NCBI GenBank assembly: GCA_050084515.1
Contig: CM114271.1
Span: forward strand, 24,366,001-24,430,000
Source of the DNA: Blasia pusilla
Taxonomy: Eukaryota; Marchantiophyta; Marchantiopsida; Blasiales
Direction: 5' to 3'
DNA: 64,000 bases
Shown here: positions 35,798 to 47,274 of the stretch, in pieces
How the letters are laid out: every line of letters starts with the position of its first letter
How positions within the stretch are numbered: the stretch's first letter is position 1
Notes under the pieces: generated by a model
Told to the model about the DNA's origin: nothing
The model's database searches: none
Seen by the model: only the letters and a program-made list of their open reading frames with translations
Translations under genes and position numbers: made by a program

Positions 35798-36660
35798 ATG
35801 GAGTATTCCTCAACAACAATCACATGCGAGAAGCTAGACAAGCATAATTACAATGTCTGGAAGTTTCGCATGATACAATTTCTCATGGGTCAAGAGCTAT
35901 GGGAGCTTGTCACAAGTGATGAGGCCAAGCCAGAAGGTGACTCAACATACTTGAATGTTCGCGCTTGGAACAAACGCGCAAGGCAAGTAATCCACTACAT
36001 TTCAATAACGATCAATTCGCCAATGATAGGTCACGTCCAAGATGTTGATACTCCGAAGGAGACTTGGGATGCATTGGAAAAGTTGTTCCAGACATCTACA
36101 AAGGCCAGAAAGCTTCAATTGAAACAAAAATTGAACGAAGTGAGGAAAGGATCGCAGAGCATCAATGATTATATTTTAATTATCAGACGTATTGTTGATC
36201 AGTTGAATAACATTGGAGTGACAATAGAAGATGATGATCTGATTTTATTCACTCTTCAAGGCCTTCCAAAGGATTACAAGTCCTTTGAGACCTCTTTCTC
36301 TGTGAGAGAGAAGTATCCAACCTTTTAAGAGTTAGTCCCTCTGATAATCAGTCAAGAGATGCGTCTAGTAGGCAGCGGTAGCTAGTCTAGTCTGCAAGAG
36401 AGTGGGCTATTTGCACGTTATGGATCAAAAAGAGACAAGGGTCATGGCAAAAACTTCCGTGGTCGTGGTGGATATCAAGCATATGGAGGAAGAGACACTT
36501 AATATAACGTCACTCAATCAACTACGAACCAGTACCAGACATGATCACAAGGTGATGATAATGGAAACCATTGCGTTCGAGGTCAACAGTAGAGGGTCCT
36601 TGGATCTTGCAATTACTGTGGGATAAAGGGTCACTATGCAAAGTTTTGCTTCAAGAAGAA
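35798..36660 (+). pseudogene. Copia gag (capsid and zinc knuckle), broken by stops
   Basis: Gag forms the particle that packages the RNA. The first ATG is at 35,798 (MEYSSTTITCEKLD...). The copia capsid pattern follows: W.FRM, WELV near residues 23-37, AW, KETWDALEKLF near residue 87, and the LQLKQKLNEVRKG and INDYI helices. A stop at 36,326-36,328 cuts the frame. In the continuing sequence an intact CCHC zinc knuckle (CNYCGIKGHYAKFC) is at 36,608-36,649. About 500 bp of untranslated leader (35,295-35,797) precede it; the short frame in it (35,310-35,627) is not conserved coding. Confidence 0.9.
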
Positions 36661-36799
36661 GACATATATGAGAACATAAGCCTTACAACAAAAAAACTAT
36701 GTGGAACAACAATACCAAGAGCAGTACCAAGAACAAAAACATTCACAAACATATCATATCTTGGTCATGACTCATTATATGGGAGCCATGGTCAAGAAA

Positions 36800-37180
36800 G
36801 ACTCGACAGCAGATTGATACATTGACTCTAGAGCATCAAATCACATAACCTCACAAGCTAAATGGTTAAATAGTTTGCAGTCGGTGAAAGATCTTGCAAT
36901 TATGCTCATAGGAAATGACACTCAACATCATATCACTCATACCAGTAAAGTTCCAATAGCATCAAATAGTCTTCGTGCTTTTGGAAATATTCTTTATGTT
37001 CCTACCATTGCAAAAAACCTAATCTGTGTAGGACAGATAGTAGAACAGGATTATCAAGTGAAGTTTAACGTAGATGGTTGTTTCATTGAAATAATGGAGG
37101 ACCAGATTACGATAGCCACAGGAACTAGATCTGGCAGAATGTTCAAATTAGATGTTTCTATGCCAGAGATTCAAACATAA
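36800..37180 (+). pseudogene. Copia aspartic protease, active site altered
   Basis: The retropepsin active-site region YIDSRASNHIT is at about 36,815-36,850, where the family has DSGA; the glycine is arginine here. Downstream, the frame 36,875-37,180 has the usual NILYVPTIAKNLICVGQIV segment of copia protease, which precedes the GAG-pre-integrase region. The stop codon at 37,178-37,180 separates it from integrase. It would cut the polyprotein if functional; this copy is presumed inactive. Confidence 0.85.
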
Positions 37181-38174
37181 ATGTATGGTCAAACCGGCCA
37201 ACAAGTCACAAATCTAAATATGTGGCATAAAAGAATTGGACATATGAATCTTCAAAGATTACAGAATCTTTCATCATCTAATATAGTAATAGGACTTCCT
37301 AAATTAGCAAGTCTCGCTATGTTAGAGGTATGTCCTGCTTGCCAATTTGGAAAACAAGCTAGATTTCCTTTTCCACAGCAAAGTAGAAGAGCATCCAGGA
37401 TATTGGAGTTGATGCACAGTTATGTGTGGACAACATCACAACATAACCTTAGTGGTTTCCAATACTTTGTTTCATTTATTGATGACTTCTCTAGATATAT
37501 ATGGGTATACTCTCTGAAAGCCAAGTAAGAGGTATTCTCAGTGTTCCAAATATTTAGAGTTCTAGTAGAGAAACAGATTGGAGAACACATTTTGAAATTG
37601 CGTTATCATGGAGGAGGAGAGTATCTTTCAACAGAGTTTGATGACTATTTACATCAAAATGACATCCAACGTCAAGTGACTTGTTGTTACAATCCACAAC
37701 AAAATGGAGTGGCTGAGAGGAATAATTGACATATTGCTGAAGCGGCACGAGCTATGCTGATTGAGAAGAACATGCCTAAGGTGTATTGAGCAGAGGATAT
37801 AGCATGTGCACACTTATTAATCAACCCAACTCCAACAACAAGAGTTCATGATAAAACTTCATTCGAAGTCTTCACAGGAAGTATTTGGCTGTATTTGTTA
37901 TGCTCATGTTCCTTCTGAGAGACGTCAGAAATTAGATCCCAAGTCTGAAAGATGTATCTGCATTGGCTATGCTCATGGAACTAAGGGATATAAGTGCTAC
38001 ATTCCATCCTCTAGGCAGCTTATTATTAGTCGGGATGTTGTCTTTGATGAGCTAAAGTCATGGTATGCTCCAACTGAGCCTATTCCACCTCTAAACTCAT
38101 TTGTTGAGGGGGAGAATATGATTGTAAACCAACAGACATTATCTTCAACTTCCCCAAGTACTAGTGCAGGATGA
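37181..38174 (+). pseudogene. Copia integrase, broken
   Basis: The N-terminal zinc-binding region is visible (HKRIGHMNLQRL ... CPACQFGK, 37,225-37,350). The first catalytic segment reads LMHSYVW, with tyrosine where the family has the catalytic aspartate. The second segment (FIDDFSRYIWVY) and the NGVAERNN segment are present. There are stops at 37,526-37,528 and 37,727-37,729 and a frameshift after 37,840. The linker frame 37,848-38,174 (CICIGYAHGTKGYKCYIPSSRQLIISRDVVFDE) matches the usual post-integrase segment. It is inactive. Confidence 0.88.
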
Positions 38175-38379
38175 GGAGATGTCCTAAATTCATCAGTTAA
38201 ATCTGTGAGTCCCTCGATGGGAAGAGTACGTAATCAATATGTTGACACTAGTCAGAGCTCGGATCAAGTGTCAAAGGCATCTACCTTTGAACAATAACTT
38301 CGTAGATCAAGTAGAGTTATACATCCAATTCATAGATTCATAAATGAAGGTTTCCTTGCGACACATCATGCATATATGA

Positions 38380-39060
38380 TGACTACCCTTCAAGAACAGG
38401 AGCCGAGTTGTTTTAAAGAAGCTGCAAGTAAAGTCGAATGGATTGAAGCTATGGAGGAAGAGCTTGTTGCATTAAGACATCAACAGACATGGGAGCCGGT
38501 TGATATACCTTTCGGTAAGGAAGCTATTAGTTATAAATGGGTTTATTAAATCAAGCGTAATCAAGATGGTACAATTAACAAATACAAAGCGAGGTTGGTG
38601 GCTAAGGGCTATCCACAACAATATGGCATCGATTACGAGGAAAAATTTTAGCCCTGTTGCAAAGATGGCAACTACGAGAAAAGTGGTTGCAATTGCAGTA
38701 AGTAAGAAGCGGAGATTCTATCACATAGACGTCAAGAATATCTTCTTCAATGGAGATCTATACGAGGAGATGTATATTACTCAACCACCTGGATACGAGC
38801 ATACCAAGTTTCCATTTTGCATATGCAAGTCGAAGAAATATCTATACGGGCTCAAACAAGCTCCAAAAACTTGGTATGGCAAGATTACATATCTCATACA
38901 AGAATTGGGTTTTAGGGTATGTGATTCTGACTCCTCGTTATATGTCTTGAGAGGACAAGATCATACGATTCTCACTGTGTTGTATGTTCACAATCTCTTG
39001 ATTACTTGGAGTACTAAAGAAATTGTATAACAAGTCAAGCTTAAGTTACAAGCAGAATTT
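38380..39060 (+). pseudogene. Copia reverse transcriptase, broken, YVDD lost
   Basis: RT motifs in order: EAMEEELVALR and TWEPVD at the start, [10 protein letters not shown] (about 38,583-38,612), [55 protein letters not shown] and CDSDSSLYVLRG. The catalytic box reads YVHNLL where the family has YVDDLL, so both aspartates are gone. Stops at about 38,547 and 39,028 and a frameshift near 38,645 break it. Confidence 0.9.
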
Positions 39061-39063
39061 GAT

Positions 39064-39957
39064 ATGAAGGACTTGGGAGAACTCAAGTACTTCCTTGGTA
39101 TTGAGTTTATCAAGGTTGGAGAGAGCATGTGGTTACTACAACGACAATATGCTCTTCCTATGATTTCAAAATATGGTATGACGGCTTGTAAGCCAATCTC
39201 TACACCTTTGGACGAGAGTGTGAAGCTAAGAGTGGATGAAGGAGAATTGCTTGCAGATTCTTATATGTACACGCACATGGTTGGAAGTTTGATCTATCTA
39301 AGTATAACCATACCAGCTTTGAGTTATGTTGTTGGCCTAGTGAGCCAATTTATGCAAGCACCTCAAAAACCTCACCTTGATGCTGTAAGGAGGATTATGC
39401 GGTATGTGAAATTCTCTATTCAATTCGGGCTTCAATTCGAACCTTCTACGAGTCTTCAATTACAGGGATTCACATATGCTGATTGGATAGAAAGCGTGTT
39501 TGATCGACATTCCACATCCGGTTATTCATTTACCTTGGGAAGCGTAGCTATAAGTTGGGCTTCAAAGAAGCAACCTACAGTTGCTTTATCTTCATTAGAG
39601 GCTGAGTATAGAGGAGCAACCAATGCAACATGTGAGGCAGTGTGGCTTTATCAATTACTTGTTGAGATTGGTGTTGGTAACTTAGGACCTAGTGTAATAT
39701 ATGCAGACAATATTAGTAGCATCAAACTTGCTAATAATCCTCTGTTTCATGCTCGTACAAAGTATGTTGAGGTGCACTATCATTTTATCAGAGAGAAAGT
39801 GCTTGCAGGAGAAATTGATCTTGTGTATATAGGTATAGATCAGCAAATTGCTCACATCTTTACAAAGGCATTGTCTAGAGATAAGTTTGAGATGTTTAGA
39901 AATGATTTAGGCATTAGAGATATCGATATGAGTTTGAGGGATAATATTGAAGATTGA
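39064..39957 (+). pseudogene. Copia RT C-terminus and RNase H, long open frame
   Basis: A 297-codon frame is open to the 3' LTR: MKDLGELKYFLGIEF, ISTPLDESVKL, MVGSLIYLSIT, MQAPQKPHLDAVRRIMRYVK, HSTSGYSFTLGS, ISWASKKQPTVALSSLEAEY, YADNISSIKLANNPLFHARTK and the terminal DKFEMFRNDLG. These are the thumb and RNase H segments that degrade the RNA strand. The stop codon lies just inside the LTR (39,955-39,957). It is the best-preserved part of the element, but it has no intact upstream RT. Confidence 0.9.
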
Positions 39958-40256
39958 GTTACAGTCAATCTCATGAGACACATGAATTGCTATATTTGGT
40001 ACTCATACGAAGTAGGGAAGCTTAATCTTGGTTAGTCAGTTACGCACGATTATCTTAACTAGGGTTAGTTAATCATATTTAGTCTAACTCGAGACTATGG
40101 TTAAGCTTAGGGTTAGGGTTACTTGTACATACCCTATATAATTGAGAAGGGGACCAGCCTCCACTGATTCTCTCCTTGCAAATTTTGTTCTCCATGGTGG
40201 TGTGTGAGTGTGAGAGCCGTTTCCCACCAATTATGTTTGTTTAGTAGTTTTCTACA
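39945..40256 (+). mobile_element. 3' LTR of the copia element
   Basis: Starts TATTGAAGATTG and ends TTTTCTACA. It is preceded by a damaged polypurine tract (GAGGGATAA instead of GAGGGGGAG). It keeps the GGGTTAGGGTT word, the TATATAA word and the GTGGTGTGTGAGTGTGAG block that the 5' LTR lost. It is the same length class as the solo LTR at 3,001-3,311. Confidence 0.93.
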
Positions 40257-41120
40257 TGGTTTAGGTGAGAAACTTGGGAAGAATGGTCAACTCTTAGGGA
40301 AGAGGCTTATTAGGGAGATGCTATGCATTTGAGAAGACTCAACCTTATTAGTGCTTGACGGCGTCTCGGCTACCTATGGAATGTGCAACCGGTTGAGTCT
40401 TTGGGACTCGAACTAAGTCTTCCCCTTGCAAAGTTCAAGGTCAAGGGAGCTTCAAGGTGAAGCTAGGGAAAGTGGAGGAAGGAATCTACAATGCAAGGCT
40501 AGTGTTCAAGGGAGTGTATGCATGAAAACTAAATTTAGAGTAGATTTTGGAGCAATAAAATACTTTTTGAGGTGGGATTTGGCTCTTTCCAATCATTCAT
40601 TAAGGAAGACTTTGTTTTCTTTTTTTTTCTCAATTATTTCTTTTTGTTTAGAACTTCTTCTTAAGGGAAAACAAATAGAATACTCTAGACCTTACTCATC
40701 TAAATGTTATTCAATAGAGAAACAGTGTTCATACCCCGAAATTATACAGACTTTGCTCCACTACAAAGATAAACTAGTTGCAAAGTGAGGAGAAGACTCT
40801 TGGAAAGTTGGGAGGAAAAGTGAAAAGAGCGGTGTGGAGATGAGAGGGGAATTTATGGTTGATCGAGGTTCCATTTTATGCAAGTCTTATACAAGTGCCT
40901 TGCGAGTGACTTTGAGTATACTTAAACTTATGAGTTGTATGAGTTTTCTGAGTCTGTTGTGTCTCTTAGCAGTTGGAAGTTACAATACACATGACTCGCA
41001 CTTTGCAAGTAATTTATAAGGCACAATTACAAATCTCAATGTGAGTCTCTTGCATCTAGCGGAGCTTGCAAATATGTAGGATCCACAACTTATTTGCAAC
41101 TGACTAGAAACGTTCAGAAT
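40257..41120 (+). repeat. Repeat D, copy 2, right part
   Basis: This resumes repeat D at the base where copy 1 reads GATAGGTAAGAAACTT (27,333). The match is strong to about 40,560 and fades afterwards. The open frames 40,426-40,788 and 40,834-41,019 have no motif and are not conserved in copy 1. Confidence 0.7.
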
Positions 41121-41219
41121 AATTGCAAAATAGATTTGACTTGTATTGGACACGAAAATGTCTCAAAGATTGGCAAAGTTGTTATGCATGTATTACGGTA
41201 CTAGAAGAGGTTGTTGAGA

Positions 41220-41670
41220 ATGGGTATCATCTTTGATAGTTCCGCCCATGATTTTACTCCTCTAGCCTATGCACATGCCAATTTCGCTCCTTCTAAAGAT
41301 TATGGACAATATATTCGAGGATTTGCTCGTATCATGGTAGGAGGTGCAATACATTGGGCCTCAAGGAAGTTCATAGTCAATCCATAATCTGCTATACAGT
41401 CTACTATAAAAGTTGAATATACAACTCTTAGTGAGGCTACCAAAGAAATACTTTGGATTCAATAATTACTTGAGGAGATTAGTTTTCTGCAACAATATTT
41501 GAAAATAATTTATGAAGACAATCAAGTTGCTATTCAACTACCAAATAATTTGTACTCCAATTCCAAGATCCAAAATTTAAAACTTAAATTTTCTTCATAT
41601 CAAAACACATTGAACAAAAAAATACTCATCTTTAAGAATGTAGATCGTCAATTTAGGCCATTTATTTTTT
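41220..41670 (+). pseudogene. Copia RNase H fragment (probably family B)
   Basis: Frame-by-frame translation gives AYAHANFAPSKD, GGAIHWASRK, LSEATKEILW, LLEEI and IYEDNQVAIQL. These are the strands of a copia RNase H (the Y.DADWA, W.S.KQ, LSEAAKEA and EDN segments). The family's catalytic-Asp segment appears as AYAHANF. Several stops interrupt it. It precedes family B LTR sequence, consistent with the 3' part of a family B element. Confidence 0.75.
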
Positions 41671-41868
41671 AAGTTGAAGTCTTTCTAAAGCTCAATATTA
41701 TTCTTTAATCCAAATATTAGGATGCAGGAAAAGCAATTGAGTGGGAGATAGGACACTTTCCTAGTAGAAATCAGGAAGTTTTTTTCTCATTTTTCCAAGT
41801 ATATTATTATAGTGTCATGGGAAAGTTAGATAAACCTATTGTAGATAAAGGTTTCAAGATTGACTAAA

Positions 41869-42180
41869 TGTTGGTTTAGCAACTATCTAATGTTGCTACT
41901 CTTAGTGGTTCTCTATCTAGCCACTAGGTTGAAGTGGGGTAGTATATTTTCAAGAAAGGTTTTAGGCTCAACTAAATGTTTTGTTAAGGAACTATCTAAC
42001 ATTGCTACACTTAGTGGATCTCTATCTAGACACTTGGCCATAAAATAGCGTTGTAAAATCAAAAGATTAGCTTTTCTCTAGCCACCATCCAAACTAGTAT
42101 ACAATATGGGGCTTAGATAAGTATACTCTACAAACTTATTGATTTCTCAAACATTAACATACTACGTGTAGAGAGGGCAT
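41869..42180 (+). mobile_element. Copia family B LTR (3' side) with internal duplication
   Basis: The LTR start occurs twice: TGTTGGTTTAGCAACTATC at 41,869 and TGTT.AAGGAACTATC at 41,982, each followed by GTTGCTAC(T/A)CTTAGTGG.TCTCTATCTAG. It matches 24,440-24,650. The exact end is uncertain. Confidence 0.55.
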
Positions 42181-43960
42181 TACTATTCCCAACAAGATTT
42201 TCTCCTTTGGAGAAACAAAAAAATCATCCGAATAAGACAATCCAAATATATGACATATGTTGGTGATATCGGATGTCATTTATTTCTCCAAATGAGAGAA
42301 TGAAAAAATAAAAATAAGAAAAATAAAAAGAAGCAACGACAAGGAAGAATATTCAAATCTATAATTTTCTCATAGAGGACATGGATTGCTCAATTGGCTA
42401 TTTAGATTTAGGCAAGCATCATTGAGAGGTTTGATTTTTTTTTCTTAATGTGCCCATGTGTGTTCAAGGAATGGTTTTCTTTTGCTTTTGTACCCTTAAA
42501 ATGTAGACATAAGTCATGTATGGTTTATAACATGCTCAAGCCAATGGACTTTTTTAGGCTCCCTCAAACCATGGGAGACATTAGTTTTAGACAACCCTTG
42601 TCGATAGTCATATTTATGTAAGTGTTGTTGGTATCATTTTTTCAAAATTTGAAACTAGATGTAGGAAGTTTCCCCCTTTCCTTCTCCCTTTAACTAGTCA
42701 TGGCCTTAGGAATTCATAAACTCTTAAAATCCCTGTACGTACTTTGGTTGGATGGATTCTCCGATCCACTTGTATTCCAACTAATAAGCTGCCCATGCAA
42801 CTGGGACTCGTGTCCGAGTCCACTGCCTTAGGATTCAGTCAAGGATGTGAAGACCCTACACTCATATGGATGCAAGTTTGCATCGCCATGAGGAAGAGGT
42901 CCGAGTTGGTAGGAGGACAAGGCCATCTTGAAATGGCGCACATTTCGAGGAAAAGTCCTCCAACGCCATAGAAATCCATAGACCTGTAATGGAAAGGTTT
43001 CTACTCTCGATGTCACTTCAAAACCTGGTCTCATCCAAATGATCTACAACGGAAAGAGCAACAATGCACGACAATCGAGCACCCACGACGTTGATTAGGT
43101 CCTCCAAGGAATCCTAGGAAATTCTTAGTTTGAGCATTTTATGAAGAGCTCAAAAATGTAAAGAATGGAACTGATCTTACATGTTCGTTAATATAGCTCA
43201 ACATGGAACCTTTGATCGAACGCCTAGAGCGCAAGCAAACCCCAACTTCTTAAGAGATAGGACAATCCACAAAAAGATTGCTATGGGATGACGTAATCAA
43301 ATTTGAAAATTCACCTTGAGCTTGTCCTATGCCAAAACTCCAACTTTCCTTCCGCCCAGAGCTCAAACTCTCCCTCCTCCCACAATTCCAGCTCCCTTGA
43401 GAGGCTGTGGAAACTATTGCAAGCTTCGGACTTATAAAAAAGTTAATATTGTAACTATAATACACATATGTGTGGATACAATAGTACTCGCCCTCTTAGA
43501 ATGACATATGTAACTAAAAGGCACATAACCAATGCCACACAAACATTCTTATAGCCTCTTTGAACCAACAATGAAAACACGACACGAAGTATGCTCGCTT
43601 CAGATTTGATCCCATAGCAAAAGGAAAAATAGTCACATGAAATCATACATTTTTTTATATAGCTTCACGTTCTATAGCTTCTTGTTTGCATTTAGTAACC
43701 TCCCTATGTTTGGAAGATAGTCTAGATTTTATTTTCAGTTCCTCAAGAGACCCTCGTGCACATGGCATTTCCATGTAACCCTACCCTTAAATCATAATAA
43801 CCCGTCGTAGAGAATAACATTTGGAATCAGAATTTGAAAAGAAAGTGTTAGATAAAGGGCAAGAAATCTAACTTAGTCTTATGAGCTCTTCTCGATACTA
43901 ATGAATACTAATTTCTATCAACAAAATGGAAATGATGAATATACACTTTAATAGAAACTG
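42181..43960. other. No gene recognised
   Basis: AT-rich to about 42,700, then of mixed composition. The frame 42,744-42,971 (75 codons) and its neighbours show no domain. Confidence 0.5.
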
Positions 43961-46900
43961 GGATGGAAACCCATCGGGATACTAAGAAAGGGGGAACAGA
44001 GAGAGAAAAAAAAAACCGGCCCGGAGAGAATCCCAGTAGCGTTGTTTATTTATGGTTTCCCCGCTCCCAATTCCCCCCTTACCTTTTCCAAAAGTTCTTG
44101 TATGACAAGTGTGGCCACTGTGGCGAGCTCCATACTAGAACGTACGTGAACCGCTCTGGCACTGTGCGTGCTGTTAAATCGGAAGTTGAGTCCTCGATAC
44201 TAGAACGCCACGAAAAGGGATGGCGCAGTGCGCGCGGGATTACGACGGCGGGAACACCCTCTGAACCGGCCCGGCCACCTTCCCGCTCTACCGGTTTCCG
44301 AAGCACAGCACAGGAGGAAAAGGAGGAGGTTTCCTTCCCGCACACAGACAAGAAGGTGATGCCGTGGCGGAACTTGGAAGTTACACCCCGTCCATGTGCT
44401 CGATCTCTCCTTCCTTGTTTGCAAGAATCTTGCGAGTTCCGGATGGCGTTCTCATTTAGTTCGCGGCCACAAGCCCGTGCCTTGCACGTGCTTTTATGAG
44501 AGGCTCTGCCGGTTTTGAAATAAGAATAAAAAAGTGGTCTTGTACATGATGATCGATGGCCAAAAGGAAAGTCGGGGTTTGAAATTTTGACGAGTTTCGT
44601 GTTCCGTTGGTGTGAAGCTCGCTCTCGTCCTTAGCTACCTGGTGCTGTTGTTACTAGCGTCGTTTGTGCAGTTGCTGTTAGGATCTGGAGGGGTCACAGC
44701 CTAGGGATCCAAGGCGGAGGGAGTGAATTAGTGCGCGGATCCAGATTGGAACGGATGTGCGCAGGCTGGGGCCTACGTCCTTTTTACAGGGAAGTAAGGA
44801 ACAGAAAAGGTGTGCACACAGCGTTTCGAACTGGGACGGGTAGTGAACTGCTTCTCAAGGAGTCTCTCCCCCTCAGAGGTGAAGGGAACCTCTCTGTTCG
44901 GTTCGCCTCACATCAAGAGAGCGGGAGTTTGGCCGGCGGGGATGGGGGGGGGTGGGGGGGGTGGGAAAGATGATGCCCGACGGCAAACGGAGACCTACGG
45001 CGAGTCTTCGCGAAAGTTCTGGACGTCTGGGATACGTTGTCAGATGAGGGCATCTTAATCGGACTGGACAGGGACTTCATGGACTGCCGAAGTTTTATTC
45101 TCTGGAGTGATCGCCAGACTCCGTACTTCTGCACTCGAGCTTCCTGAATGGACGTGCCATCCCTGCAAGAGTTCGTTTTGTACACGCACTTGGGGTTTTG
45201 TCAGTTAAAGGTTGCTTTCCTTCACTAACAACTACAGCCACCATTTGCGGCTCATAGCTAGTCCTGGGATGGTCTTTGCGAACTGTAGGCTTGCTTCTCG
45301 TCTTGAATCGGGACGTAAAGTCTATCCAATTCCTTTTTAACGATAAACATTCTTTCGGTTCCGGCCATTATTGGAGCACACTTCTCGCCGTCAACCGGGA
45401 AAATTTTAGCACGCTTCTTGTCGTGAATCGACCCTCATGTGCAGGTAGGTACCATGTGTTGTGTACGTAGAGTTGAGTCCTGCTCTGCGTTGGGCACAAG
45501 TTCACAGACATACAACGTGTTCCAGTCGCAGTGTACGACCGAAAAAACCGTCCAAACTTTACCACTGATTGGTGTACACAAAAATATTGACGGCTCAGGG
45601 ACACACAGCTGCGCCGAAACCACAATTCAGGTTGCAAGTTGATCGTTTCGAGAGAGCTATTAAGCTTGTGAACTTCATGTAGGTTACTTTTCAATAACTC
45701 ACCTGGAATTCAGCAATCAGACGGTAAGTCTCGACGTTGTAGTGTGTGTTCCTGCCTCGAGTCATCGAGAGATTCGTTTCAAGGACGGAGGCATGATGAC
45801 TCTGTTGTTTCCCTATCCTTTTCTATTTACTCGTACACCAACGTCTCGGGAAAAGTGAGATTTCAGAGCTTTCGTTCATCCGAGACTGGTGCTCACACAT
45901 GATAACCGAAAGTAATCTCCGCTTTATAGTCTACGCCCCAACAAAAGACATATAGAGTGTGAGATTCACTATCAGTCAAACCTGTGTGCATCCCACAAGC
46001 TGATCCACCAGAATCATTACTTTCCATGACCTGATGTGACAAACTATGGCGCAGTGTATATATATCTTTGGCCGGTGGATGCGTTGCTCGGAAGGAGATT
46101 CAAGAAAATCCTCAAACCAACGGTGCTCACTCCCATTTGCACGCAGACACACAGCTACCATCTTAGATATTTATTGCAAAAGTTATAAAGCTAACATTTT
46201 GGTCCATCTGTGAGTCGAGAATGCATGACGATCAAGGTCTTTACGGCATCCTCTGAGACGAAAGAAATCAATTGTTTTGAACCTCATGATATTCCCGGCT
46301 AAAGTGCGTAAAACAGAATCAAGTTCCTGAACCAGAAAATTCACAAGCAAGGAATCTTCGGAGATGAAAGAAATAAGCTCATGATTTTTTATCCGTTGCT
46401 GGGGTCGCCCAGTGACGGGAAAAATATCATGAGCATTCAAAGCCTCGGAAATTGTAGCACCCGAATGACAAACATGCTTTCACCTCGCCAGGTGCACACA
46501 TGAGAAGAGCATTAAAAACGTATTATCCTGATTAGTGGGCACAGAGCAATAGAGAGTAAATCTGACTTCCATAATGCCTCAAACAATTATGTGCAGCAAC
46601 TACTTTAGAAGGCAGAACAGACTTAAGTATGGTGCCAATTGGCAAGGAGGGGTCCGAATCATTGAGAGCACCGGTAGACAAAGAAGAGTGTCTATGTGCA
46701 GGAAGCAGACATGAACATCACAGTAAAACTCAGGAAACATTGAAGTCAATGCATCTTGTGAATGCAGGTTTCGAAACGAGCACCAAAATAAGGCGATCTG
46801 ACAGACATCCGAAAAAGACCAATTTAGATGTTCTCGAACATTTTTCACTACTCTTCATTGGCTTTCTACTCATCTGCTATCTTCATCGGCATTACAAGTA

Positions 46901-47274
46901 CAGGGTGATTTGTCTATTTAGGTGACCTAAAGGTCTTCAGTTCAATGGACAGCAGTTATAAAAGAGAAAATTTTCTGCTGGTCACCCGGATCCTAGAGAT
47001 CCAAATGTGGGATGGCTTGATACAGGCAAACACCCGAATATTGGACTTCACTGTGGAAGTTTGAAGATACCGGGTGATCACTCACAACCATATGCACCGC
47101 CCTGTGGAGAAAAGACTGACTGCAACGAAGGAATGCTCACCACAAGGGCAGAAACTGATCCCAGTCGGTCATAATATCAAGTCAAGTGCTAGTATTATGG
47201 CTGCAAATCACATGCGACTTCAGGTGCCGAATGGATCAAAAATACAATCTGCAACAATAATACATTGGCTTCAT
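43961..47274. other. CpG-rich, non-repetitive region without a recognisable protein gene
   Basis: CpG dinucleotides are common here, unlike the rest of the window, and I see no transposon. The longest frame, 43,963-44,499, starts in a fragment also found near 18,285 and has arginine/serine-rich sequence with no domain. Three short similar words (CTTCTCG.CTTGAATCGGGA, CTTCTCGCCGTCAACCGGGA, CTTCTTGTCGTGAATCGACC) lie at about 45,293, 45,380 and 45,415. It could be the transcribed 3' flank of the GeBP gene, a non-coding RNA or spliced exons that I cannot define. No tRNA or rRNA is seen. Confidence 0.4.

Larger units (their letters stand above)
34988..40256 (+). mobile_element. Copia family A element with both LTRs (5.3 kb)
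   Basis: A Ty1/copia element with, in order, 5' LTR, primer-binding site, gag, protease, integrase, RT, RNase H, polypurine remnant and 3' LTR. This domain order (integrase before RT) is diagnostic for copia. It is inserted in repeat D: TAGTT precedes it and TGGTT follows it, a 5-bp duplication with one mismatch. By manual count the two LTRs differ at about 30 of some 285 aligned bases besides one block indel, so it is old. All coding regions contain stops, frameshifts or lost catalytic residues, so it cannot be autonomous. Confidence 0.95.

Noticed and set aside
43963-44499. 178-codon frame in the CpG-rich region
   Set aside because: No domain, low-complexity start, overlapping open frames on the other strand, and its start lies in a dispersed repeat fragment.
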